From assembly GCF_038150125.1 (NCBI RefSeq), contig NZ_JBBVMF010000007.1, positions 1 through 64,000 on the forward strand: DNA of 64,000 nucleotides. The letters are read 5' to 3'. This document shows positions 8,840 to 17,009 of the stretch, piece by piece. A program made the translations under genes and the position numbers. Each line of letters begins with the position of its first letter. Positions within the stretch are counted from its first letter, which is position 1. Below the pieces are notes generated by a model, which saw only the letters and a program-made list of their open reading frames with translations, was not told where the DNA came from and made no database searches. Source of the stretch: SW132 sp038150125 (lineage in GTDB: Bacteria > Bacteroidota > Rhodothermia > Balneolales > Balneolaceae).

Positions 8840-10321
8840 TTACGGCAGTTCGATTGCAAAAAGGATAGGTTCTAAAATTGATGGTGTAAAAAACAGGTAG
8901 ACGAAAAGGCCAATGACCAGTATAATGTGAATTCCTAAGGTGCCTGAAAGAAAAAGAGTTCGCCCGTCTTCCAGAAATTTTGAGCTATCGATAGCTGCGA
9001 TATTAAAGCTGAAAAACCAGATCAGGATAAAAACAGCACCGAGAATCAGGGTCCAGATTTCATCAAACCCAACCCTGTTAAATACGACAAGGAAAGTAAC
9101 CACGATCAGGTTTAAATGAAGCGGCCAGCTGTATAGGTTGAGAATCTGACTGAATGAAGTCAGTTTTTTATTCGTGACATAGATCCAAATAACAGAGATT
9201 AGTTGGAGAATAACAGCTACAAGAATGGCAGATAAAAACAGGGATAGCAGTGTGCTCTCGAGCAGCATAAACGGCTGGAAATAATGTCGTATGACCTCCA
9301 GTCCCAGAGATGACACGATCACCTCAACACATGCAAAAAGGAAGAGGCCGGTGAGGAGTGCGTGCTGGATTAGTAAAATAAACCCCGGTAACACATTTCT
9401 CAGCCGATTCTCCATCACATCACTTACAAAAAAAGAATGGTTCGAAAAATAGCGGGTCATCGACTGACTGTAAATTGGCTGATACCGAAAGTGAAGTGCA
9501 AAACTTCCCCAGATAAGAAGGAGTAAAATAACGCTCCAATTCATAAAAGGAGGGGGTTCGGGCTGCTGGGGCAGGGGTAGCGTAATGTTGTTTCCATCTG
9601 TGAAATCCCTGAATAGATACCGAAGATCGCTTCGTTGTTCAATCTGCTCAAAAAACCAGCGCGCCGGTAGGATGGTGATTGACTCGTCAACGGTTTGCAG
9701 ATCCTCAATGATTCTATTGAGCAAGGTATATGTGTCGTACTCATTGCCGGACGGCACCATGTGCATCACGGGGAATGCGCTTTGTAATGGCAGGTCGGGG
9801 GCCACTCTTTTGGATGTGAAGTTGTATCCGCCGGGAAGCAAATCTGCATCAGGAAACGCAGATTGGTAATAGAAAGGAGTTGAATACTTTCTGCCGAGCG
9901 AATCAGCGATAGCAGCGGCAGCCTGCTGGAAACCGTTGTAGGTTTCAAATGGGTAGCGGAACAGGCTTACAGCTGCAATTCGATCGCCGGCGCGCCGCTG
10001 AAAATCCTGGATACGCAAGCTGATTTCAGTGGAGACCGAGCCAAGTGTTTCGTCCAGTAAACCAGGCACCGAAAATTGAGGGCCTGCCTGAATTAAAAAG
10101 CGATAATTTTGGTCAGGCAGCCGGTCAGCCATAGCGGGGTCGGATATTTCAAACAGGCGGATATTCAGGTCATCGGCGATAGCAAGCTGCTGCGCGGTCG
10201 GTACAAAATCGTTATCGACGAATGTAAGTGCAATCCGCTGTGTCTGTTGCTGAGTGTCCTGGAGAGTTACCCCATAACCCGGCATAAGAAATAAAAAGAG
10301 CACTGAAAAGAGCAGGGGCAC
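8840..10321 (-). CDS. Unknown exported/multi-TM membrane protein
   Basis: 493 residues starting at GTG (10321). The start is a hydrophobic signal-like segment, followed by about 240 soluble residues predicted outside the cytoplasm, containing FRYPFETYNGFQQAAAAIADS and a Pro-rich stretch PLPQQPEPPP. From about residue 260 there are roughly six or seven hydrophobic segments. I do not recognise the family. It lies 12 bases downstream of the Lrp/AsnC regulator and shares its terminator, so the regulator probably controls it, perhaps in response to an amino acid. The N-terminal part resembles a solute- or peptide-sensing domain in general layout only. Confidence 0.7.
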   Translation of the reverse strand: MPLLFSVLFLFLMPGYGVTLQDTQQQTQRIALTFVDNDFVPTAQQLAIADDLNIRLFEISDPAMADRLPDQNYRFLIQAGPQFSVPGLLDETLGSVSTEISLRIQDFQRRAGDRIAAVSLFRYPFETYNGFQQAAAAIADSLGRKYSTPFYYQSAFPDADLLPGGYNFTSKRVAPDLPLQSAFPVMHMVPSGNEYDTYTLLNRIIEDLQTVDESITILPARWFFEQIEQRSDLRYLFRDFTDGNNITLPLPQQPEPPPFMNWSVILLLLIWGSFALHFRYQPIYSQSMTRYFSNHSFFVSDVMENRLRNVLPGFILLIQHALLTGLFLFACVEVIVSSLGLEVIRHYFQPFMLLESTLLSLFLSAILVAVILQLISVIWIYVTNKKLTSFSQILNLYSWPLHLNLIVVTFLVVFNRVGFDEIWTLILGAVFILIWFFSFNIAAIDSSKFLEDGRTLFLSGTLGIHIILVIGLFVYLFFTPSILEPILFAIELP

Positions 10322-10333
10322 GTAGATCAGACT

Positions 10334-10813
10334 CTATTTTTTGATATTTGCGGTTCGCTCTATCGGAAGTAATCGTGTCTCTTTAAAACTGCTGAGCACG
10401 ATATTAGACCGCGTTCGGGTTACGCCATCCCAGGACTGGATAAGAGAAAGGAATTTCTCGAACGATTCGGTGTTTTGTGTTCGTACTTTAAGAATATGAG
10501 ATCCGTCGCCTGTGATAGAGTGACACTCAAGAACCTCGGGATGCTCGGTGACATGCTCAACAAAGTTGGTGTATTTTTCAGAACCATCCACCTCAACAAA
10601 AATAAACGCGGTGATATCGAAATTGAATTTTTTCGAATCCAGTATGGCATTGTATTCAGAAATCAATCCGCGCTGTTCAAGTTTGCGCATTCGCTCTGAT
10701 ACGGAAGGAACTGAAAGGTGAACAATGTCTGCGATTGTATTTCTCTGTGCACGCCCATCTTTCTGGAGGTGGTTCAGTATTTTAATATCCGTTTCGTCAA
10801 GTTGGTGACTCAT
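10334..10813 (-). CDS. Lrp/AsnC-family transcriptional regulator
   Basis: 159 residues with the classic layout. An N-terminal winged helix-turn-helix (LDETDIKILNHLQKDGR, then LSVPSVSERMRKLEQRGLI) is joined to a C-terminal RAM ligand-binding domain (about 65-145), including HSITGDGSHILKVRT. These dimeric or octameric regulators sense amino acids. It is first in an operon with the unknown membrane protein 12 bases downstream and divergent from serS, about 200 bases away. Confidence 0.94.
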   Translation of the reverse strand: MSHQLDETDIKILNHLQKDGRAQRNTIADIVHLSVPSVSERMRKLEQRGLISEYNAILDSKKFNFDITAFIFVEVDGSEKYTNFVEHVTEHPEVLECHSITGDGSHILKVRTQNTESFEKFLSLIQSWDGVTRTRSNIVLSSFKETRLLPIERTANIKK

Positions 10814-11010
10814 ATTACTTCTAACTTAATATTTCTAATTCTTATTGTGCCTACCTTAAATAAATTAGGAAATTTTGAGAAGAGATGCTTATATGAGTTA
10901 TGGAATAAGGATCTAATTTTTATCTCTGACTGCGAAAAAGATTTCATTGCCGGTGAGATCAGCTTATCTTTGGGTATACAACCTGGAAAGTAAATTAGAG
11001 TGACCAAATT

Positions 11011-12276
11011 ATGCTTGATATCACGTATATCCGTGAAAACAGAGACCTCGTCAAAGAAGGAATGATCAACAAAGGTGAAACCAATACATCGGTTGTTGAT
11101 GAGGTTATAGCAAAAGATGAAGAATGGCGGGAGGCCGTTACTGAAACGGATAAGCTGCGGGCTGAAAGTAATGCGCGTTCTAAAGAAATTGGCAAGCTGA
11201 TGGGGCAGGGTAAAAAGGAAGAAGCCCAGCAGATTATCAAAGAGACGGGAGAGAGCAAAGAGAAAATTAAAGAGCTTGAAGCCCGGATGTCAGAACTTCG
11301 TTTGGAACGCGACAACTTGCTCTATAAAATACCGAATGTCCCCGACAGCTCTGTTCCCGTGGGACATTCCGAGGAAGACAATGAAGTCTTCCATACGTGG
11401 GGTGAGCCCGCCGCCGATGATGTGCTGCCGCACTGGGATATTGCAGACAAAAAAGAGTGGATCGATTTTGAACGCGGCGTGAAGGTAACCGGTGCCGGCT
11501 TTCCTTTTTATCTTGGACGGCTGGCCGGCCTGCAGCGTGCGCTGGTCAACTTCTTTATTGCCGAAGCTACCGCGGCCGGTTACAGGGAGATGCAGGCTCC
11601 ATATTTTGTGAATGAGGCATCTGCTCGCGGCACCGGCCAGATTCCCGACAAGGAAGATATGATGTATGAAATTCAGCGGGACCAGTTTTTTGTGATTCCG
11701 ACGGGCGAAGTTCCGGTTACCAATTTTCACAGAGATGAAATTGTGGATCAGGATGAACTCCCTGTACAGTACGTGGCGCATACGCCATGCTGGCGTCGCG
11801 AAGCCGGAAGTTATGGAAAAGATGTTCGTGGATTGAACCGGCTGCATCAATTCGATAAGGTTGAACTTGTGAATATAGTACACACGGATGAATCGGACAG
11901 TGAGCTTGAAAAACTTCGTGAGCACGCGCAAATGCTCCTCGAAAAACTGGAGCTTCCCTATCGCACCCTTCTCATGTGTACCGGTGATATGGGGTTTACC
12001 CAAACGAAAAAATATGACCTGGAAGTATGGAGCCCTGGCCAGCAGCGATGGCTTGAAGTAAGTTCCTGCTCCAATTTCGGGTCATTCCAGGCGCGGCGGA
12101 TGCAGCTTCGGTACCGTGATGATAATGGTAAAATTCACACGGCTCATACGCTGAATGGATCTGCCCTTGCGCTGCCCAGAATTGTAGCAGCCATTCTGGA
12201 AGCGTATCAAACCGAAGATGGAGATGTGAGAGTACCGGAAGTGTTGCAGCCGGCTATGGGAACAGCAAAAATATGA
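11011..12276 (+). CDS. serS: Seryl-tRNA synthetase
   Basis: 421 residues, normal length. The N-terminal long antiparallel coiled coil (about 25-100, rich in Glu/Lys) binds the tRNA-Ser long arm. The class II catalytic core follows, with the motif 2 region CWRREAGSYGKDVRGLNRLHQF at about 260-281 and motif 3 NGSALALPR near 382-390. It charges tRNA-Ser with serine in the cytoplasm, and also tRNA-Sec where present. Monocistronic. Confidence 0.98.
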   Translation: MLDITYIRENRDLVKEGMINKGETNTSVVDEVIAKDEEWREAVTETDKLRAESNARSKEIGKLMGQGKKEEAQQIIKETGESKEKIKELEARMSELRLERDNLLYKIPNVPDSSVPVGHSEEDNEVFHTWGEPAADDVLPHWDIADKKEWIDFERGVKVTGAGFPFYLGRLAGLQRALVNFFIAEATAAGYREMQAPYFVNEASARGTGQIPDKEDMMYEIQRDQFFVIPTGEVPVTNFHRDEIVDQDELPVQYVAHTPCWRREAGSYGKDVRGLNRLHQFDKVELVNIVHTDESDSELEKLREHAQMLLEKLELPYRTLLMCTGDMGFTQTKKYDLEVWSPGQQRWLEVSSCSNFGSFQARRMQLRYRDDNGKIHTAHTLNGSALALPRIVAAILEAYQTEDGDVRVPEVLQPAMGTAKI

Positions 12277-12478
12277 TGAACAGACAAGAAAAAGTTTATT
12301 CTTCCCGGGATTGAGCTCTTTGAAAATGAGCGAATTTCTGCTGGAATGATAAAATTATATGGTGCTTACCCAAAATATTTTGGATAATAAAACTCCAAGT
12401 GGTAGGCAGAGTGACGTCCACTTAGCAGGATTAAATGGCAGCATGATCACATAGCAGGAATGGATTTCTAAGTCGTAA

Positions 12479-12560
12479 CCACGCCGCCAATGCGTCAACC
12501 AATGAGCGTGTCATCCTGAATATGCGACCCGTGTTATCCGGGGAGAGTGGAAGGATCTGC
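12479..12560. repeat. Dispersed intergenic repeat, copy 1
   Basis: Aligns with 58110-58187: ACGCCGCC, then AACCAATGAGCGTG, TCATCCTGA, a variable middle and GAAGGATCTGC. The outer parts are nearly identical and the middle differs. Repeats of the GTCATCCTGA...GAAGGATCTGC type occur in many Bacteroidota intergenic regions. Confidence 0.75.
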
Positions 12561-12631
12561 GTTAGGATTAAGTTTGATAAGTGACGATATTTAACATGAT
12601 AGAGTTGATCGTTCATAAATTAAACAACTAT

Positions 12632-12673
12632 CCCACAGGCTTTCCTGTGGGTATTACATGAGATGTAATACCC
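12632..12673. other. Two mutually exclusive hairpins
   Basis: Hairpin 1: CCCACAGG (12632-12639), loop CTTT, CCTGTGGG (12644-12651). Hairpin 2: GGGTATTACAT (12649-12659), loop GAG, ATGTAATACCC (12663-12673). Both are perfect and share the GGG at 12649-12651, so the two full stems cannot form together in one transcript. No T-run follows on either side. It sits about 140 bases before the 2PGK-like operon. Confidence 0.7.
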
Positions 12674-12810
12674 GGGTAATTTCCTATGCCACAACGAGTA
12701 GGGAATGAAAAGGCCCCACAAGCACGTTTTATATTTTGCTAACTTTTAAGCAAAAGATGGTTTTGTAAAGCTATATTCAATGTAGATATAATCAACCCTG
12801 CCGGTCAATT

Positions 12811-13713
12811 ATGCTTAAAATAGAGAAGGATGACAAAATCTATCCATTTTCCAAGGGCATACTTGCACGCTCTTTACTTCCCACCGGTTTATCCATAGAC
12901 AGCATTTATAATATTGTTGGTGACGTGCAGCAAGAATATAAATTTGAAGAAGAGCCGGTTTCATCAGCTGTGATTCAAAACAAAGTAGCCCGTCTTTTGG
13001 TCGACAAAGAAATGGTTAAAGAAAAGAACCGGTATCTTGTCAGCCGAAAATTTGCACAGATAAAAGAACCGATGGTTATCCTCATAGGCGGAGTCGCCGG
13101 TGTAGGTAAATCGACCGTTGCGGCAGAGCTTGCAGATCGTCTGGGAATCCAGCGTGTTATCGATACTGACGAGGTCCGTGAAATCATGCGCTACACGCTT
13201 CCTGAAGATCTTCTGCCTGAATTGCATAAATCCAGTTTTGATGCGGGCGAGGTTGTAGCCGGGCCGGATATCAAGAAAAATGTGCTGGTGGGTTTTAGCC
13301 GGCAGGCCCGTATGGTAAATCGCGGGGTTCGGGCCTATATCGAACGAGTGGCAAAAGAGGGGATCAAAACAATTTTTAACGGAGTGCATCTTGTTCCCGG
13401 GCTGATGGAAATTGAGCAGAATAACAAGCCTGCTGAACATTTTACCTATCTGCTTACCCTGAAAGACGAACAAAATCATATCCGGAGATTTCATTCAAGA
13501 GCTGAACACAGTTATCGGAAAGCTAACCGCTATACCGAAAAGATGAAGAATATTGGAATTATTCAGGAGTATGCCATTGAAAGAGCAGAAGAATCAGGCA
13601 CAACAATGATCGAAAATACCAGCCTGGATACTACAGTGACTCAAATTGTAGATGATTTGATCGATAACCTTCAAGACAAATATTTTCATTATGAAAAAGA
13701 CACCACCCTCTGA
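12811..13713 (+). CDS. 2-phosphoglycerate kinase-like protein with ATP-cone
   Basis: 300 residues. Residues 1-88 form an ATP-cone-like domain (YPFSKGILARSLLPTG), and about 85-290 form a P-loop kinase with Walker A GGVAGVGKST (about 93-102) followed by IDTDEVREIMRYTL. The whole architecture is that of archaeal 2-phosphoglycerate kinase, which makes 2,3-bisphosphoglycerate for cyclic 2,3-DPG in methanogens. No cyclic-DPG synthetase is present here, so the bacterial substrate may be different. It overlaps the CBS gene by 23 bp, so the two are cotranscribed. Family good, substrate uncertain. Confidence 0.85.
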   Translation: MLKIEKDDKIYPFSKGILARSLLPTGLSIDSIYNIVGDVQQEYKFEEEPVSSAVIQNKVARLLVDKEMVKEKNRYLVSRKFAQIKEPMVILIGGVAGVGKSTVAAELADRLGIQRVIDTDEVREIMRYTLPEDLLPELHKSSFDAGEVVAGPDIKKNVLVGFSRQARMVNRGVRAYIERVAKEGIKTIFNGVHLVPGLMEIEQNNKPAEHFTYLLTLKDEQNHIRRFHSRAEHSYRKANRYTEKMKNIGIIQEYAIERAEESGTTMIENTSLDTTVTQIVDDLIDNLQDKYFHYEKDTTL

Positions 13714-14119
13714 AAAATTGGAAATTCCCATTCGGCGGTTCGTTACAAAACGGCTCATTGGTGTGAACAGGGACGCAACCATTCAGGAGGCGGCATCCCG
13801 AATGGTTGAATTCAAAATCAGCTCAATTGCAGTAGTAGATCATGAGGATGTGATTGGAATTGTTACTGATACAGATTTCAAAAAAAAGGCACTGGCTGAA
13901 GGGCGATCCCCGGAAGAAGCAGTTCACAAGATTATGACATCAAATCCCGTAACTGCAGATATAAACACCACAGTTCGGCACGTCCTGGAACTGATGTACA
14001 AAGAGAAAGTCAAGCATATTTTAGTGTCAGAAGATAAAAAAATTACGGGTATAACAACTCTGAAAGAATTGGAAGAGCTGGATTTGCACGGCCTCGAAAC
14101 ACTTATTGCCAGGGAATAA
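13691..14119 (+). CDS. CBS-pair protein
   Basis: 142 residues made almost entirely of two CBS motifs (about 15-70 and 80-135), with the usual endings VIGIVTDTDFKKKAL and ITGITTLKEL. CBS pairs bind AMP, ADP, ATP, SAM or similar adenosyl ligands and regulate partner proteins. It starts inside the end of the kinase gene (23-bp overlap) and is followed at once by the phosphoesterase, so it probably senses nucleotide for one of them. Confidence 0.92.
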   Translation: MKKTPPSEKLEIPIRRFVTKRLIGVNRDATIQEAASRMVEFKISSIAVVDHEDVIGIVTDTDFKKKALAEGRSPEEAVHKIMTSNPVTADINTTVRHVLELMYKEKVKHILVSEDKKITGITTLKELEELDLHGLETLIARE

Positions 14120-14138
14120 ATACATTAAGCCACGTTTT

Positions 14139-15635
14139 ATGAAGATTTTTCATTTTTCAGATATTCATGCGGGAAGTAAAAAACATTTCAGGCAAGAAAA
14201 TCTGCTGCATATCATCGATGAGATTAACAACGGAGGATACGACCTCGCCATTTTTACAGGCGATGCCACTAATGAAGGCCAGCGTGATGAGTATGAATTA
14301 GCCCGTGAAATGCTGGATAAAATCGAGGTGCCGCTGATCTCTATTCCAGGCAATCATGACGCTCGTTCAGGCGGGATAAAACTATTTGAGGAGTACATCG
14401 GCCCGCAAAATGGCGTAAAAGTCTTTGGTGATGCGGTTGTCATTTATGTGAACAGCGCGATTGGCGATAGTAATGACGGCCGTGTAGGCAGGGTTAAATT
14501 TAATATGCTGAAAAAAGCGCTGAATGATCACAGCGACAAGCCCATAAAAATTGTAGCGATCCATCATCACATACTGCCAATCCCAATGTCGGGGAGGGAA
14601 CGAAATGTACTGGCAAATGCAGGTGATCTGCTTGATTTGATCCAGAGGGCGGATGTAGACCTGGTGGTGTCGGGCCATCGCCATTATCCAAATGTTTACA
14701 AGGTCGAAAATACGGTTTTTATCAATGCTGGAACGGCATCATCAGCCAAAACACGATACGGGGATGTTAATTCCTACTGCACAATTGAGATTGACGATAA
14801 AGAAAATAAGGTGACCACCAAGCGGCTAAATGGCCAAAACACTACCCGGAACTTTAAGCGAAAATCGAAGCGTATTTTTACGGAATTCGGTGATCGGGAA
14901 TTTAGGGCTGTACAATTATCCAATACCTATTTCTCAGAATCAAGTTCGTTTCTTTCAAATCATTTTGATCAAGCCCTTAAATCGCTTAAGACATTAGACC
15001 CGGATTTATTGATTCACTGTGGTGGTATTGTGAAAGAAGGGACTCCTCGTGACTATGATTTTGCGATTAAACAGCTTAATAAACTGGATTTGCCGATGAT
15101 ATTTACACCCGCCGCCAGGGATATCAACTACATTGGCTATCACCTCTTTAATCAGAGTTTTGGTGAACTTGATCAGAGCTTTAAAACCGATAAATTTTTG
15201 TTTCAAGGCTTGTCTACCCCCCAGTATGATTCATCAATTGGCGTGGTTGGGGAATCGGAACGGAAAGTGCTGCTTGAACTCCTGAAGGATTCGCCACAGG
15301 ATTTTCGCACGGTATTCTTACATCATAATATAATTCCAATTCCTCATAGCCGAGAGAAAGGGCTGCTTGAAGATGCCGGTGACCTGCTCCGTGAACTTGT
15401 TGATGCGGACATTAATCTTGTTCTGACGGGGACGAGTTATCATCCTTATGCCACACGGGTTGGCGAAACGGTAATTGTGAACGTTAATTCTCTAAGCAGT
15501 GCCTACCAGCGAAGTCGCTTCGGGAATTCATTTAATATGATAGATATCTACGAAAAAGCTATTGTTGTATCTGAAGTTAATGCGTTGTGGGGAGAACACC
15601 GGTTCCTGGGAATTTGGGAACGTAATGAGAGGTAA
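14139..15635 (+). CDS. Tandem calcineurin-like metallophosphoesterase, second domain degenerate
   Basis: 498 residues from the ATG at 14139; an in-frame TTG at 14106 overlaps the CBS gene and is less likely. The first domain has all metal-binding motifs: D8-x-H10, G-D42, N72-H73-D74, H142-H143-H144 and G179-H-R-H182. The second domain (about 250-498) has the same fold order, but the motifs are degraded: no DxH at its start, AARD instead of GNHD, and GTSYH in place of GHRH, while LHHNIIPIPH survives. It may hydrolyse a phosphodiester or phosphomonoester, with the second domain structural or regulatory. Third gene of the kinase/CBS operon. Confidence 0.9.
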   Translation: MKIFHFSDIHAGSKKHFRQENLLHIIDEINNGGYDLAIFTGDATNEGQRDEYELAREMLDKIEVPLISIPGNHDARSGGIKLFEEYIGPQNGVKVFGDAVVIYVNSAIGDSNDGRVGRVKFNMLKKALNDHSDKPIKIVAIHHHILPIPMSGRERNVLANAGDLLDLIQRADVDLVVSGHRHYPNVYKVENTVFINAGTASSAKTRYGDVNSYCTIEIDDKENKVTTKRLNGQNTTRNFKRKSKRIFTEFGDREFRAVQLSNTYFSESSSFLSNHFDQALKSLKTLDPDLLIHCGGIVKEGTPRDYDFAIKQLNKLDLPMIFTPAARDINYIGYHLFNQSFGELDQSFKTDKFLFQGLSTPQYDSSIGVVGESERKVLLELLKDSPQDFRTVFLHHNIIPIPHSREKGLLEDAGDLLRELVDADINLVLTGTSYHPYATRVGETVIVNVNSLSSAYQRSRFGNSFNMIDIYEKAIVVSEVNALWGEHRFLGIWERNER

Positions 15636-16001
15636 ATGGTTACAGCCGAGTTAGAATAGGAAAATAAAATAATCCTGTGTACAACGTCTCGCACAGTCTC
15701 ATCAAGCCAATTGGGTCATTCAACACATAACACCATTTATTTATGTCATTTGGCAGAAAAAAAGGCTTACCATCAGGAATAATCTGAATATGTTCGCATC
15801 GATTGCTCTCAGATTCTGTTGTCAATCTACAATCATTTCCGTAGTGCAATAAATTGAATACTATAGATTTTTTTCAATAGTACGCAAACCAAATCGATGA
15901 GCCAGTTTTTTGAGACCGTTTCCACCCAAATCTAAGTGGGAAAAGTTTGTCAATCTTATTATCATCTCAGATTGTAACCTACTGAAAACATTACGATATC
16001 T
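15636..16001. other. 366-bp intergenic region, possible decayed ORFs
   Basis: No confident gene. Minus-strand ORFs of 69 codons (15640-15849) and 34 codons (15861-15965) lie head to tail in different frames and could be pieces of a frameshifted gene, but neither is recognised. The 69-residue peptide, with FFLPNDINKWCYVLNDPIGL, looks somewhat protein-like. Otherwise it holds the promoter of the dgcN-like gene. Confidence 0.4.
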
Positions 16002-17009
16002 ATGATTCTAAAAACACCTTATCTCCTTTTTCTTGGCGATGCCCGCGATCAACTGGCTGCAAAAGTCGCAAAGGGAATTCGTGACTGGAGGCCTGAATTT
16101 GCACTCGGTCAATATAGGCTTCCGGATTGTAGTGCCGATTTGGGCCTGCCTGATATGACCATGGAAGAAGCGAAAGAGGCAGGTGTTAAAACCATGGTGA
16201 TCGGTGTTGCCAACAGGGGAGGGGTCATATCAGATTCGTGGATAGAGGTGATGGTACAGGCACTCGAAAAAGGATTTGATCTCGCATCAGGCCTTCATAA
16301 ACTCCTGAGGAATAACCCAACTCTGGTTGCTGCAGCAGAAAAGCATGGCCGGCAGCTGATTGATGTTCGTATTCCGCAGCAGGAGTATCCCATCGCAACG
16401 GGCGAAAAACGTACCGGGAAAAGATGCCTGACCGTTGGAACGGACTGTTCAGTAGGTAAAATGTACACGGCTCTTGCTGTTGAAAAAGAGATGAAGCAAA
16501 GGGGATTAAACGCAGATTTCCGGGCCACCGGCCAGACGGGGATCATGATTACCGGGCAAGGTGTACCGCTGGATGCGATTGTGGCAGATTTTATGGCCGG
16601 TGCTATCGAAATGATTACCCCCGATAACGATCCGGATCACTGGGACCTGATTGAAGGGCAGGGGTCGCTGTTTCATGTATCTTTTTCGGGCGTTACGCTT
16701 GCACTCATTCATGGCGGCCAGCCGGATGCTTTGATTCTTTGCCACGAACCGACCCGCGATCACATGCGGGGAATACCCAACTTCAAACTCCCATCACTGG
16801 AAGCGGTCAGAGATATGTCGCTGCAAATGGCCCATATTGTCAATCCTGATTGTGAAGTGGTCGGGATTTCAATCAACACGGCAGCGCTGGCTGTGGATGA
16901 AGCGAATGCATATCTCAAGGAAGTTGAAGACCGCATGAGGTTGCCAGCGGTTGATCCATTTCGCCACGGAGCCGCCCGTCTGGTGGATGAACTGGAGAAA
17001 ATAGAATGA
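16002..17009 (+). CDS. dgcN: DUF1611 / DgcN-type D-glutamate N-acetyltransferase
   Basis: 335 residues of the DUF1611 family, with a P-loop-like segment TDCSVGKMYTALAVEKEM (about 147-164), then ATGQTGIMITGQGVPLDAIV and IEGQGSLFH. DgcN proteins have been described as acetylating D-glutamate, the first step of converting D-Glu to L-Glu by way of N-acetyl-D-Glu. The next gene overlaps it by 4 bp and is an enolase-superfamily racemase, which is the described partner arrangement. The reaction is assigned from this pairing; the family is clear. Confidence 0.82.
   Translation: MILKTPYLLFLGDARDQLAAKVAKGIRDWRPEFALGQYRLPDCSADLGLPDMTMEEAKEAGVKTMVIGVANRGGVISDSWIEVMVQALEKGFDLASGLHKLLRNNPTLVAAAEKHGRQLIDVRIPQQEYPIATGEKRTGKRCLTVGTDCSVGKMYTALAVEKEMKQRGLNADFRATGQTGIMITGQGVPLDAIVADFMAGAIEMITPDNDPDHWDLIEGQGSLFHVSFSGVTLALIHGGQPDALILCHEPTRDHMRGIPNFKLPSLEAVRDMSLQMAHIVNPDCEVVGISINTAALAVDEANAYLKEVEDRMRLPAVDPFRHGAARLVDELEKIE

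Larger units (their letters stand above)
12277..12810. other. 534-bp intergenic region with dispersed repeat and twin hairpins
   Basis: No gene is supported; a 61-codon minus-strand ORF here lies within repeat sequence and looks spurious. It contains a copy of the GAGCGTGTCATCCTGA repeat (12479-12560) and two overlapping hairpins (12632-12673). The sequence just before the ATG at 12811 is A/T-rich and must hold the promoter of the following operon. Confidence 0.6.

Noticed and set aside
10718..10993. 91-codon plus-strand ORF
   Set aside because: It overlaps the Lrp/AsnC start and the intergenic promoter region, and has no plausible protein character.
12431..12616. 61-codon minus-strand ORF after serS
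   Set aside because: It runs across the dispersed repeat at 12479-12560 and does not resemble a protein.
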